From Sphingomonadales bacterium (GTDB lineage: Bacteria; Pseudomonadota; Alphaproteobacteria; Sphingomonadales; Sphingomonadaceae), in NCBI GenBank assembly GCA_028871475.1, contig JAGWMZ010000008.1:1-64000 (forward strand): a stretch of 64,000 nt of DNA, in the 5' to 3' direction. Shown in pieces: positions 25,397 through 34,159 of this stretch (position 1 is its first letter; each line of letters begins with the position of its first letter). The position numbers and the translations under genes were made by a program. The notes under the pieces are model-generated. The model was given only the letters and a program-made list of their open reading frames with translations. It did not search any database and had not been told where the DNA came from.

Positions 25397-25440
25397 GGGA
25401 GCAGGAACCGGAGGGCGACAAGCCGTCTGGTTCCTGCCCC
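25397..25440. other. Inverted repeat between dnaN and fabG
   Basis: GGGAGCAGGAACC pairs with GGTTCCTGCCCC (one bulged base), with a 19-base loop. It lies just beyond the fabG stop codon on the minus strand and upstream of dnaN. No T-tract follows. It may be a weak terminator or an mRNA 3'-end stabiliser for the fabD-fabG transcript. Confidence 0.45.
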
Positions 25441-25446
25441 AATCGA

Positions 25447-26190
25447 TCAGGCGAACATCGCCATGCCGCCGTTCACATGCAGCGTCTGGCCGGTCATATA
25501 GCCCGCTTCCTTCGAGGCGAGGAACGCCACGGCAGCGCCAATGTCCTCGCCCTCGCCCATGCGGCCCATCGGGATGCGGGCATTGAGCGCTTCCTTCTGG
25601 GCATCGGGCAGGACGTCGGTCATGGCGGTGCGGATGAAGCCGGGGGCCACGCAATTGACAGTGACATTGCGGCTGGCCAGTTCCTGCGCCAGGCTCTTGC
25701 TCATGCCCACGATGCCCGCCTTGGCGGCGGCATAGTTCACCTGGCCCGGGTTGCCCGTGGCGCCCACAACGCTGGTCACATTGATCATGCGGCCAAAGCG
25801 GGCCTTCATCATCGGCTTGGTGGCGGCGCGCATCAGGCGGAAGGTGGCTTCGAGGTTGACGCGGATGACGGCATCCCATTCCTCGTCCTTCATCCGCATG
25901 GCCAGATTGTCACGCGTGATGCCGGCGTTGTTGACGAGGATGTCCAGCTTGCCAAGGCCAGCGACCGCCTCAGGCACCAGCTTCTCGACGCTTTCGGGAT
26001 CGGAAAGGTTGCAGGCAATGATGATGTGGTCACCGCCGAGTTCAGCCTTGAAGGCCTCCAGCTTGTCGACATTGCTGCCCGAGAGCGCCAGACGCGCCCC
26101 CTGCGAGGCCAGCGCCTTGGCGACAGCACTGCCGATGCCCCCGCTCGCGCCCGTTACCAGCGCCGTCATACCTTCGAGCGAAAACATCAT
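25447..26190 (-). CDS. fabG: 3-oxoacyl-[acyl-carrier-protein] reductase
   Basis: A 247-residue short-chain dehydrogenase that reduces 3-oxoacyl-ACP with NADPH in fatty acid elongation. It has the cofactor motif TGASGGIG (about 14-21), NNAGITRDN (near 88), the catalytic Ser in NVTSVVG and the YAAAKAG Tyr/Lys pair (near 154-158). The C-terminus GGMAMFA is typical of FabG. Its start overlaps the fabD stop by four bases, so the two are co-translated. acpP and fabF, often next, are absent. Confidence 0.96.
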   Translation of the reverse strand: MMFSLEGMTALVTGASGGIGSAVAKALASQGARLALSGSNVDKLEAFKAELGGDHIIIACNLSDPESVEKLVPEAVAGLGKLDILVNNAGITRDNLAMRMKDEEWDAVIRVNLEATFRLMRAATKPMMKARFGRMINVTSVVGATGNPGQVNYAAAKAGIVGMSKSLAQELASRNVTVNCVAPGFIRTAMTDVLPDAQKEALNARIPMGRMGEGEDIGAAVAFLASKEAGYMTGQTLHVNGGMAMFA

Positions 26191-27125
26191 GCGATCTCCT
26201 TCAGAATGGCTTCGATATCGGCCATGGTGACGATGCTGTTCACCTTCACATCGGTGACGCAGCGGCCAATCATCGGGCCCAGCACCTTGCCACCCAGCTC
26301 AACGAACTCTTCCACGCCCGCCGCCTTCATGGCGATGACACTCTCGCGCCAGCGCACGCGACCGCAGATCTGCTCGACCAGCAGGCGCTGAACGGTGGCA
26401 GGGTCGGTCACCACATCGGCGGTGACATTGGCGAAGAGCGACACTGAAAGCGCGCCCGGCGCGGTCTTGGCCAGCGCCTGCGCCATGGCATCGGCGGCAG
26501 GCTGCATCAGCGGGCAGTGAAAGGGCGCGGAGACCGGCAGCAGCACGCCGCGCTTGATCCCATGCTCCTTCACCAGCGCCACGGCGCGCTCAATCGCGCC
26601 CTTGTGGCCGGAAAGCACGACCTGTCCGGGGTCATTGTCATTGGCAACGGTGCAGATCTCACCCTCGGCCGCCGCCAGGGCCAGCGCGGTTGCCTTGTCG
26701 ATATCGGCACCCAGCAGCGCGGCCATGGCGCCCTCGCCCACCGGCACGGCAGCCTGCATCGCCTGACCGCGCAGTTTCAGCAAACGCGCGGTATCAGCCA
26801 GGCTGAACGCGCCCGCCGCGCAGAGCGCCGTATATTCACCCAGGCTGTGGCCGGCCACGAAATCGGCCTTGTCCGACAGGGTGATGCCGCCTTCCTTCTC
26901 CAGCACGCGCAGCGTGGCAATGGCATTGGCCATGATCGCGGGCTGGGCGTTCTCGGTCAGAGTCAGCGCATCCTCGGGCCCATCGGCCATGATGGCGGAG
27001 AGCTTCTGGCCCAGCGCCTCGTCAACCTCTTCAAACACCTCGCGGGCAACCGCACTGGCCGCGGCCAGATCGACACCCATGCCGACCTTCTGGCTGCCCT
27101 GGCCCGGAAAAACAAATGCACGCAT
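26187..27125 (-). CDS. fabD: Malonyl-CoA-acyl carrier protein transacylase
   Basis: A 312-residue acyltransferase that loads malonyl groups onto ACP. It starts MRAFVFPGQGSQKVGMG, carries the nucleophile elbow GHSLGEY (near residue 92) with the active-site Ser, the SAPFHCPLM motif with the catalytic His (near 203), and VVLSGHK. I chose the ATG at 27125 because FVFPGQG is the family N-terminus; the frame extends 33 bases upstream. First gene of a fabD-fabG operon. Confidence 0.97.
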   Translation of the reverse strand: MRAFVFPGQGSQKVGMGVDLAAASAVAREVFEEVDEALGQKLSAIMADGPEDALTLTENAQPAIMANAIATLRVLEKEGGITLSDKADFVAGHSLGEYTALCAAGAFSLADTARLLKLRGQAMQAAVPVGEGAMAALLGADIDKATALALAAAEGEICTVANDNDPGQVVLSGHKGAIERAVALVKEHGIKRGVLLPVSAPFHCPLMQPAADAMAQALAKTAPGALSVSLFANVTADVVTDPATVQRLLVEQICGRVRWRESVIAMKAAGVEEFVELGGKVLGPMIGRCVTDVKVNSIVTMADIEAILKEIA

Positions 27126-27220
27126 TGCAGCTTCATCCCTTGAAATCTGGCCGTTCAAATCTGGCGGGCGGGACTATTGCGGTTAGGGTTCGGGCGCAAG
27201 GAAGAAAGAGGCCTGCCCGC

Positions 27221-28036
27221 CTATCGCCTGCCAAACGGCACGATCCGATTGCCCGAATCATGCCCGATGTCCGCCTCGCCCAGAAAGGGAATGGCATGGC
27301 GCCCGCACCAGTCCCGCGCGATCTCCAAAGGCGAGGCGCCAAAGACCCGTTCATTCTCCGGCACATCGCTGACCCGGCCAAGCCGTAGCCCGGCAATACC
27401 GCCCAGATGCGCCGTGGCATGGAAGAACAGGCGATCGACCGCATAGAGATATTCGCTCACCTCCTCGACCATCACCACATGGCCCGCCAGCCCCGGCATC
27501 AGCGGCGTTCCGCCCAGCATGGCCAAGGTGGTGAGATTGAAAGCGACGGCAGGGCGAACATCCTGCACCAACGACGGCTCCAGTCCTTCACGCTCGCCGC
27601 AAAGCCAGCCAAGCGCGCGGCGCAAGGCTTCCTCGCCACCGGCCCGGCGTCCATCGGCCACCATGGGGCCATGGGTGGGGCGACCGATCCTTTCACGATA
27701 AAGGCCCGCCAGCAGATAGCCCATGTCCGAATAGCCGAGATAGGCTTTGTTCTGGGCCGCCGGGCCAAGCTGCGCCATCGCCTGCCCCGCGATACGGTTG
27801 GAACCATAGCCACCACGCGCGAACCACACGGCATCAAATGCCGGGTCATTGGCGCAATCGAGGAAGGCCGACAGACGCAGCGCGTCGTCGCCCGCGAAAT
27901 GCCCCTCCACCGCAAAGCATTGCGGATGGATATGGAGTTCCACATCAGAGAACTGGCCGGCAACGGCCTGAACGCGCGCGGCATCCTCTGGCGTGATGGG
28001 CGTGGCGGGGGCGCAGATGGCGATACGGACGGGCAT
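27221..28036 (-). CDS. LD-carboxypeptidase (peptidase S66)
   Basis: A 271-residue LdcA-like serine peptidase that removes the terminal D-Ala from murein tetrapeptides during wall recycling. The triad residues are Ser103 (LGYSDMG), Glu191/192 (MVEEVSE) and His259 (DIGHDSGN), in the family order; the ARGGYGSNRI loop is near residue 73. No signal peptide is seen, consistent with a cytoplasmic recycling enzyme. It is divergent from an Mpl-like ligase whose start is about 80 bases away, so both may share a regulatory region. Confidence 0.88.
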   Translation of the reverse strand: MPVRIAICAPATPITPEDAARVQAVAGQFSDVELHIHPQCFAVEGHFAGDDALRLSAFLDCANDPAFDAVWFARGGYGSNRIAGQAMAQLGPAAQNKAYLGYSDMGYLLAGLYRERIGRPTHGPMVADGRRAGGEEALRRALGWLCGEREGLEPSLVQDVRPAVAFNLTTLAMLGGTPLMPGLAGHVVMVEEVSEYLYAVDRLFFHATAHLGGIAGLRLGRVSDVPENERVFGASPLEIARDWCGRHAIPFLGEADIGHDSGNRIVPFGRR

Positions 28037-28116
28037 TCGTCAGGCGATAGCGCCCTACCCCCTGCCTAGGCAACGCCCCTTGCCCTTTGCCGACCCTGCG
28101 CATAGGCACTGGCGCC

Positions 28117-29526
28117 ATGACCGACAGCACCTCCCTCACCGCGCATCCCTGGTTCTTCTGCGGCATTGGCGGATCGGGCATGTTGCCCCTCGCCCTGATT
28201 CTGCGGGGCCTTGGCGCGCAAGTCGCCGGGTCGGACCGGGGGCGCGACCAGGACCGCACGCCGGAGAAATTCGCCTGGCTGGAAAGCCTGGGCTTCACCC
28301 TGTTCCCACAGGATGGCAGCGGCATCACCAGCGCGGCGCAGACGCTTGTCGCCTCGGCTGCCGTGGAAGATACTGTGCCCGAAGTGGTGCGCGCCAAGGC
28401 ATTGGGCTGCCCGCGCATGAGCCGCGCCCAATTGCTCTCCACCCTGTTCAACGCCGCGCCCCGGCGCATCGCGGTGGGCGGCACCTCGGGCAAGAGCACG
28501 GTGACCGGCATGATCGGCTGGATCATGACCGCCTGCGGTGCTGACCCCACCATCATGAACGGGGCGGTGATGAAGAATTTCCGCGCGCCCGACGCGCCTT
28601 TCGCCAGCGCGCGCGTGGGTACGGGCGATGCTTTCGTTTCGGAAGTGGATGAGAGCGACGGCTCGATCGCGCTCTATAATCCCACCGTCGCGGTGCTCAA
28701 CAATGTCAGCCTCGACCACAAGAGCCTTGAGGAACTGCGCGCCCTGTTCGGCGATTTTCTGGCGCGCGCCGATATCGGCGTGGTCAATCTCGACGATGCC
28801 GAAGCCGCTGCCCTTGCGCCCCATGCCAAACGGCTGATCAGCTTTGGCCTGAACGCCCCCGCGGCCGATCTCGGCATTGAGCCCGGCAGCATCGAGGAAA
28901 GCCCGACCGCCATTGCTGCCCGCCTTGTCGACCGCCGCGATGGGGCTCACCATGATCTGCGCCTTGCCGTGCCGGGGCGCCATAATCTGGCCAATGCGCT
29001 CGCCGCGCTGGCCGCTGCCCATGCGGCAGGCATCCCCATGGACAAGGCGATCGCTGCCCTGCCCTCATTTCAGGGCCTCGGCCGAAGGTTCGACATTGTG
29101 GGGACCAGCCCCTCGGGCATCACCGTCATCGACGATTTCGGCCACAACCCCGACAAGGTGGCCGCCACGCTGCGCACGCTCAAAAGCCACAAGGGCCGCG
29201 TCATCGCCTTCTTCCAGCCCCATGGCTATGGTCCGCTGCGCCAGATGGGCGCCGAACTGGCCGAGGTTTTTGCCCGCGAACTGGGCAGCGATGATGCGGT
29301 CCTGCTGTGCGACCCGGTCTATTTCGGCGGCACGGTCGACCGCTCGCAAGGATCGGAGCGGATCGTGGCCTTGATCGGCAAGAACGCCCGGCACATCCCC
29401 TCGCGCGAGGATTGCGGCAAGGCCATCATCGCCATGGCGCGGCCGGGCGACCGCATCGTGGTGATGGGCGCGCGTGACGATACGCTGGGCCTGTTTGCCG
29501 CAGACATATTGAAAGCGCTGCCCTGA
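28117..29526 (+). CDS. Mur ligase, probable Mpl (UDP-MurNAc:tripeptide ligase)
   Basis: A 469-residue Mur ligase. The N-terminal FFCGIGGSGMLPLA Rossmann motif resembles MurC/Mpl. The ATP loop reads GTSGKST at residues 122-128, where MurC and Mpl normally have GTHGKTT. The central EVDESDGSIALY and NNVSLDHK, then GRHNLANALAA, RRFDIVG and IDDFGHNPDKVAATL, match the family. The gene lies beside the LD-carboxypeptidase, which makes the tripeptide Mpl re-uses, and murB/murC/ddl are not here. That favours Mpl over housekeeping MurC. The His-to-Ser change in the P-loop is unusual. Confidence 0.8.
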   Translation: MTDSTSLTAHPWFFCGIGGSGMLPLALILRGLGAQVAGSDRGRDQDRTPEKFAWLESLGFTLFPQDGSGITSAAQTLVASAAVEDTVPEVVRAKALGCPRMSRAQLLSTLFNAAPRRIAVGGTSGKSTVTGMIGWIMTACGADPTIMNGAVMKNFRAPDAPFASARVGTGDAFVSEVDESDGSIALYNPTVAVLNNVSLDHKSLEELRALFGDFLARADIGVVNLDDAEAAALAPHAKRLISFGLNAPAADLGIEPGSIEESPTAIAARLVDRRDGAHHDLRLAVPGRHNLANALAALAAAHAAGIPMDKAIAALPSFQGLGRRFDIVGTSPSGITVIDDFGHNPDKVAATLRTLKSHKGRVIAFFQPHGYGPLRQMGAELAEVFARELGSDDAVLLCDPVYFGGTVDRSQGSERIVALIGKNARHIPSREDCGKAIIAMARPGDRIVVMGARDDTLGLFAADILKALP

Positions 29527-29542
29527 CAGCGCCGCCACCCGC

Positions 29543-29995
29543 TCAGTCGAGCGGCGGCGTCTCCGCGCCGGGGCATTCCTCACGCTGGGCGATGCGTTTG
29601 GCCTTCACGGCATAGGGCGCAAACAGCGCGATCCGCTTGCGATAAAGCTGGCCAAGGCAAGCGCCATTGCCGCCGCATTGCGCCCGCTTGGCCAGCCAGC
29701 GCCGCTGATTGTCGATCAAATCGGCGCGGCTGCCCATGCCCACGCAACCGGCGATGGTATGATAGAAAACATCGAGCTGCCGATCGAGCCGCATCAGCTC
29801 GGGACTGGCGCAGATGGCCCTTTCATCCAGAGTGCGCGCCTTGTGGCAATCGAAGGAGGGGCGCGACACGCCATGGCCTGGCGCCTGTGCCAACGCCGCC
29901 GCGCGCGCCGCCCCCAGCCCCATCAACACGGCGCCCATCAGCACGGCGCCCCGCATCAAGGTGACCGACCGAGCCCCCAACCGCATCCAACGCAT
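29543..29995 (-). CDS. Exported LprI/DUF1311-like protein
   Basis: A 150-residue protein with a hydrophobic signal segment (about 14-36, ending ARAAALA). The mature part is a DUF1311 (lysozyme-inhibitor LprI N-terminal) module: PSFDCHKARTLDERAICASPELMRLDRQLD, then QRRWLAKRAQC, CLGQLYRKRI. Four or more cysteines probably form disulfides in the periplasm. The start at 29995 was chosen because GAGGAAAAG precedes it. Members are periplasmic and some inhibit host lysozyme; the role here is not known. Converges on the mpl-like gene 16 bases away. Confidence 0.75.
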   Translation of the reverse strand: MRWMRLGARSVTLMRGAVLMGAVLMGLGAARAAALAQAPGHGVSRPSFDCHKARTLDERAICASPELMRLDRQLDVFYHTIAGCVGMGSRADLIDNQRRWLAKRAQCGGNGACLGQLYRKRIALFAPYAVKAKRIAQREECPGAETPPLD

Positions 29996-30218
29996 GACTT
30001 TTCCTCTTCCATGGCGCCTTGCCCGCCACGCTAGCACCGGCGACAAGCCCGACAAACCCGCGAATTCGCCTTGCATCCCGCGCCAAAATCGCTATGCGCC
30101 GCAGCTTCTGAAAGTGCGGATTCGCAGCCCGTGCATATGAAATGCGAAGAAAGCCGGAGGGGCCCCGCAATCCCGCGGATCAGCCAGCGATCGGTTATGA
30201 TGTGTAAAGGAAGCTGCC

Positions 30219-30581
30219 GTGGCTCTCTATGAGCACGTGTTCCTGGCTCGCCAGGACCTCAGCCAGGCGCAGGTCGATGCGCTGGCCGCCACCGCCACCG
30301 AGATCGTCGAGTCCAACCAGGGCAAGGTCACCAAGACCGAGACCTGGGGTCTCAAGAGCCTGGCCTACAAGATCAAGCGCAACCGCAAGGCGCACTTCGT
30401 TCTGCTGAACATCGAAGCCCCCGCCGGCGTCGTCGCCGAGCTGGAGCGCCAGACCGGCCTGAACGAAGACATCATCCGCTACATCACGGTTCGCGTTGAC
30501 GAACTGGAAGGCGGCCCCAGCGTGCAGATGCGCAAGAACGATCGCGAGCGCAGCCGTCGCCGCGACCGCGAGGAGGCTTGA
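30219..30581 (+). CDS. rpsF: 30S ribosomal protein S6
   Basis: A 120-residue S6 protein, which binds 16S rRNA together with S18. It starts at GTG with AAAGGAAG upstream. Family motifs: [32 protein letters not shown]-like [10 protein letters not shown], and ITVRVDELE. The C-terminal tail is Arg/Asp/Glu-rich ([12 protein letters not shown]), as in many alphaproteobacteria. First gene of rpsF-rpsR-rplI, with three bases before rpsR. Confidence 0.97.
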   Translation: MALYEHVFLARQDLSQAQVDALAATATEIVESNQGKVTKTETWGLKSLAYKIKRNRKAHFVLLNIEAPAGVVAELERQTGLNEDIIRYITVRVDELEGGPSVQMRKNDRERSRRRDREEA

Positions 30582-30584
30582 TCC

Positions 30585-30809
30585 ATGGCTCGTGCATTTT
30601 TCCGTCGCCGCAAGAGCTGCCCCTTCTCGGGCAAAAACGCTCCCAAGATCGACTACAAGGACGTGCGCCTGCTTCAGGGTTTCATGTCCGAGCGTGGCAA
30701 GATCGTCCCCTCGCGCATCACGGCCGTTTCGGCCAAGAAGCAGCGTGAGCTGGGCCAGGCGATCAAGCGCGCCCGCCACCTGGGCCTGCTGCCCTACCTC
30801 GTGAAGTAA
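30585..30809 (+). CDS. rpsR: 30S ribosomal protein S18
   Basis: A 74-residue S18 protein with a basic N-terminus ([15 protein letters not shown]), [25 protein letters not shown] and [20 protein letters not shown], all typical. It forms a heterodimer with S6 on the 30S platform. Sits between rpsF and rplI in the usual order. Confidence 0.98.
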   Translation: MARAFFRRRKSCPFSGKNAPKIDYKDVRLLQGFMSERGKIVPSRITAVSAKKQRELGQAIKRARHLGLLPYLVK

Positions 30810-30821
30810 GGGAGAAAATCC

Positions 30822-31421
30822 ATGCAGATCATTCTCCTCGAACGCATCGAGAAGCTGGGCACCATCGGCGACGTCGTGAACGTCAAGGATGGCTACGCCC
30901 GCAACTTCCTGCTGCCCAACAAGAAAGCCCTGCGCGCCAATGAGGCGAACCGCAAGGTGTTCGAAGCCAACCGCGCCCGCATCGAAGCCGAAAACGCTTC
31001 GCGCCGCGAAGACGCCGTTGCCCAGTCGAGCGACGTCGAAGGCAAGACCGTTGTCCTGATCCGTCAGGCTTCAAACGCCGGTCAGCTCTACGGTTCGGTG
31101 TCGGTCCGCGACATTGCCGAAGCTCTGGTCGAACAGGGCGCCAAGGTGACCAAGTCGATGATCGTGCTGGAAAAGCCGATCAAGACCATCGGCATCGTGG
31201 ACGTGCGCGTTGCGCTGCACCCCGAAGTTTCGGTCAACGTCAAGGTCAACGTCGCTCGCTCGCCCGATGAGGCCGAGCTGCAGACCAAGGGCGTGAACGT
31301 GATCGACGCGCTGTTCGACAATGAGCAGGGCGGCTTCACCGAAGCCTATGACCCCAACGCCGAACCGGGCGAAATCCCGGCCGAGCTGCTGGACGAAACC
31401 GCCGAGGGCGAAGAGGCGTAA
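30822..31421 (+). CDS. rplI: 50S ribosomal protein L9
   Basis: A 199-residue L9 protein. The N-terminal rRNA-binding domain (MQIILLERIEKLGTIGDVVNVKDGYARNFLLP) is canonical, followed by the long linker helix and the C-terminal domain (ASNAGQLYGSVSVRDIAEAL). It is longer than the roughly 150 residues of the E. coli protein because of an acidic C-terminal extension (about 165-199, rich in Glu/Pro), common in alphaproteobacteria. Terminator 30 bases downstream. Confidence 0.98.
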   Translation: MQIILLERIEKLGTIGDVVNVKDGYARNFLLPNKKALRANEANRKVFEANRARIEAENASRREDAVAQSSDVEGKTVVLIRQASNAGQLYGSVSVRDIAEALVEQGAKVTKSMIVLEKPIKTIGIVDVRVALHPEVSVNVKVNVARSPDEAELQTKGVNVIDALFDNEQGGFTEAYDPNAEPGEIPAELLDETAEGEEA

Positions 31422-31451
31422 GCCTTTTCCCATCGCGGGCAAATTTCAGAA

Positions 31452-31480
31452 AGAGGCGTCCTTCGGGGCGCCTCTTTTTG
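31452..31480 (+). terminator. Rho-independent terminator of rpsF-rpsR-rplI
   Basis: AGAGGCGTCC pairs with GGGCGCCTCT around a TTCG tetraloop and is followed by TTTTG. About 30 bases after the rplI stop. Confidence 0.9.
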
Positions 31481-31498
31481 TTTGGGTTTTCGATGTTT

Positions 31499-31550
31499 GA
31501 AGAAGAAGGGGAAGGTGCGAGGGCCATCGCATATCCTCTTTTATTCCCCC
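31499..31550. repeat. Truncated REP-like repeat (arm-fusion derivative)
   Basis: The left flank and half-core TTTGAAG...GGTGCGAGGGCCATCGC are joined directly to a right-end-like CATATCCTCTTTTATTCC. Compared with the intact elements at 14312 and 33024, everything between the two arms is gone. Lies between the rplI terminator and amn. Confidence 0.5.
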
Positions 31551-31589
31551 CATCTTGCACCGTAACACTCCCGCGCTACACTCAGCGCC

Positions 31590-33020
31590 ATGTCTCATAT
31601 CGAAAACGTCATTTCCGAACTCAGCCGCGTTTATGACGCGGCGGTCTCCACCCTGCGCGCCGACATTCTGGCCTATGCCGAACATGGTGTGCAGCCCCCC
31701 GCCGACCGCGTGCTGGAACGCGCATGGTGCTATCCCGAGTTGCGCATCCATTATGCCGGGCGCGAGACGCATCCCGATGCCAGCCGAGCCTTTGGCCGCC
31801 TGCCCTACACCGGCACCTATTCCACCACGGTCACGCGCCCGGCGCTCTATGCCGCCTATCTGACCGAGCAGCTTGAACTGCTGGCCGCTGATTATGATAT
31901 CGAGATCGAGGTCGGCCGCTCGACGCAGCAGATCCCCTTCCCCTATGTGCTCGATGCCGCCGCCCCGGTCGCCACGCGCCCGGCAGAACTGGCCCAGCAC
32001 TTCCCCACCACCGAACTGGCGCTGATCGGCGATGAGCTGGCCGATGGCATCGACATGGAGCGGGTGGACGACAGCATCCCCCTCGCCCTGTTCGACGGAC
32101 TGCGCACGGATTTCTCGCTGGCGCGCCTGGCACATTACACCGGCACCAGCACCGACCATTTCCAGCGCTTCATCCTCTTCACCAACTACCACCGCTATGT
32201 CGATGAATTCGTGGACTGGGCCGGGTCGCAACTGGGCAGCAACGGCTACACCGCCTTGTCGGGCGCGGGCGGCCTGTATCTCGATGCGCCAGTGGACAAT
32301 GCGCGCTCGCGCCTGTCCGACACCGCATGGCGCCGCCACCAGATGCCGGCCTACCACCTCATCGGGCCCGACCGCAGCGGCATCACGCTGGTCAACATCG
32401 GCGTCGGCCCGTCCAACGCCAAGACGATCTGCGATCACCTTGCCGTGTTGCGCCCCGAGGCCTGGCTGATGATTGGCCACTGCGGAGGCCTGCGCGATAC
32501 GCAGCGCATCGGCGACTATGTTCTGGCCCATGCCTATCTGCGCGACGACCATGTGCTCGACCCCGTGCTGCCGCCCGAAATCCCCATTCCCGCCATTGCC
32601 GAGGTGCAACTGGCGCTGGCCCATGCGGCAGAGGTTATCAGCGGCGAGACCGGCGCCAATCTGAAGAAGCGCATGCGCACGGGCACCGTCGTCACCACCG
32701 ACGATCGCAACTGGGAACTGCGCTACGCCCTCTCGGCACAGCGATTCAGCCTTTCTCGCGCCATCGGCATCGACATGGAAAGCGCCACCATCGCCGCGCA
32801 AGGCTATCGCTTCCGCGTGCCCTATGGAACGCTGCTCTGCGTTTCGGACAAGCCACTGCATGGCGAGATCAAAATGCCGGGTCAGGCCAACCGGTTCTAC
32901 GAGGAAGCCATCGCGGCCCACCTCAAGATCGGGACCATGGCGTGCGAAATGCTGCGCGCCGAGGGGCAAAAGCTGCATTCGCGCAAGTTGCGGGCGTTCA
33001 ATGAGCCGCCATTCCGGTAA
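31590..33020 (+). CDS. amn: AMP nucleosidase
   Basis: A 476-residue enzyme that hydrolyses AMP to adenine and ribose 5-phosphate, controlling AMP level. The N-terminal regulatory domain (about 1-190) begins ISELSRVYDAAVSTLRADI and includes ELRIHYAG and RLPYTGTYSTTVTRP. The C-terminal nucleoside phosphorylase-like domain has VNIGVGPSNAKTICDHLAVLRP, MIGHCGGLRDTQ, and IGIDMESATIAAQGYRFRVPYG. Full family length. Monocistronic; an intact REP-like element follows its stop. Confidence 0.96.
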   Translation: MSHIENVISELSRVYDAAVSTLRADILAYAEHGVQPPADRVLERAWCYPELRIHYAGRETHPDASRAFGRLPYTGTYSTTVTRPALYAAYLTEQLELLAADYDIEIEVGRSTQQIPFPYVLDAAAPVATRPAELAQHFPTTELALIGDELADGIDMERVDDSIPLALFDGLRTDFSLARLAHYTGTSTDHFQRFILFTNYHRYVDEFVDWAGSQLGSNGYTALSGAGGLYLDAPVDNARSRLSDTAWRRHQMPAYHLIGPDRSGITLVNIGVGPSNAKTICDHLAVLRPEAWLMIGHCGGLRDTQRIGDYVLAHAYLRDDHVLDPVLPPEIPIPAIAEVQLALAHAAEVISGETGANLKKRMRTGTVVTTDDRNWELRYALSAQRFSLSRAIGIDMESATIAAQGYRFRVPYGTLLCVSDKPLHGEIKMPGQANRFYEEAIAAHLKIGTMACEMLRAEGQKLHSRKLRAFNEPPFR

Positions 33021-33023
33021 GAA

Positions 33024-33249
33024 GGATTGAAGGGGAAAGTGCGAGGGCCATCGCCCTCGCGCTCCCTTGAGTTTGGAGAGGGTACGCTAGGTCACACACC
33101 AGCGCCAGCATCGCCGCGCCGCAGGCAGGAACTCAAGCACTGCGCTTTCCTTACTGCCTGCGGCGCGGCGATGCTGGCGCAGCAATTCGGCACCACTTCC
33201 CTAACCGAAATAAAGGGAGCGCGAGGGCGATGGCCCTCGCATCTGTCCT
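33024..33249. repeat. Intact nested inverted repeat (REPIN/MITE-like)
   Basis: Outer arms: the 29-base core at 33040-33068 and its exact inverse at 33213-33241. Inner arms: a perfect 27-base inverted repeat, 33102-33128 against 33154-33180, around a 25-base loop. The whole element can fold into a cruciform or a long stem-loop. No coding content. It fills the space between the convergent amn and hydrolase genes. Confidence 0.8.
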
Positions 33250-34011
33250 TTATTCCTGGGTCAGAAATTCAACCATAGCGGCGCCCATTTCCTTCTGCGT
33301 CACCGACCCCATATGCGTGCCGGGCACCTCGACATAACGCGCATTGGGCAGCGCCTCCGCCAGCTTGAGCGCGGAACCATTGTCCTGATCAATATCACCG
33401 CACACCACCAGCACGGGCTGGGCGATCGCCGCCAATGCCGAGGCGGGCGTATCATCCACACTGCCCAGCAGCAGGCGCGCCGCCACTTGGTCCACCTTCT
33501 GCGCCTTCATGAACTGCTGGGCAAGATAGGCCGGATCGCCATGCTTGATGGTGCCGAAACGGTCGATCACATCGATGAAGAAGCGCGAGCGGCCCAGCCA
33601 GCCCGACAGCCCTTCGAGCCCCATGCCGCCCAGAATCAGCCGGCGCGGCGAGAGGCCCTGCAGCACCCCGCGCACCGACGTGCGCGAACCCAGCGAAAAG
33701 CCGCCAAGATCGTAATCCGTCAGGCCAAGATGCTCGATCAGCAGCAACAAGTCCTTGACGAGCACATCCTCGGGGTATGAGGCCGGGTCATGCGGGGCGC
33801 TCGATTGGCCGTGGGCGCGCAGGTCGGGCATGAAAAGGCGAAAGCCTGCCTGCACCAGTTTCTCGGCGTGACCATATTTCACCCAGTTGATGTAGGCGGT
33901 GGAAAACAATCCATGCACCAGCACCAGCGGGCGAGCGTCTTCTGGTCCCATGGTGTGAAGGGCCAGTTGGTCACCATGATATCCGGCGAAAAATTCAGTG
34001 CTTACATCCAT
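33250..34011 (-). CDS. Alpha/beta hydrolase
   Basis: A 253-residue alpha/beta-fold hydrolase without a signal peptide. Oxyanion HG motif in LVLVHGLFSTAYINW (about residue 30), DLRAHGQS (near 64), nucleophile elbow GFSLGSR with the probable catalytic Ser (near 106), acidic residue in VVCGDIDQDN and His in GTHMGS near the C-terminus. The closest general type is the esterase/haloperoxidase-like group; substrate unknown. Start placed at ATG 34011 (GGAG about 11 bases upstream); an alternative ATG lies at 34032. Monocistronic, divergent from the coiled-coil protein. Confidence 0.85.
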   Translation of the reverse strand: MDVSTEFFAGYHGDQLALHTMGPEDARPLVLVHGLFSTAYINWVKYGHAEKLVQAGFRLFMPDLRAHGQSSAPHDPASYPEDVLVKDLLLLIEHLGLTDYDLGGFSLGSRTSVRGVLQGLSPRRLILGGMGLEGLSGWLGRSRFFIDVIDRFGTIKHGDPAYLAQQFMKAQKVDQVAARLLLGSVDDTPASALAAIAQPVLVVCGDIDQDNGSALKLAEALPNARYVEVPGTHMGSVTQKEMGAAMVEFLTQE

Positions 34012-34159
34012 TTGGCATTCGGCTCCGATCATGGCGCGTGGGGCCGCGCGTTACATGAACCCAGGAAAACAACAAGCCCGGCCATGGTGACATGGAACAG
34101 CGGGCGCAGGCATCTGTTGGGCACCATATGTCCAGCAAGACAGACCGAAAGGAAAGGAC

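Noticed and set aside
24058..25446. Replication origin near dnaN
   Set aside because: No dnaA gene, no cluster of DnaA boxes and no AT-rich unwinding region was visible around dnaN.
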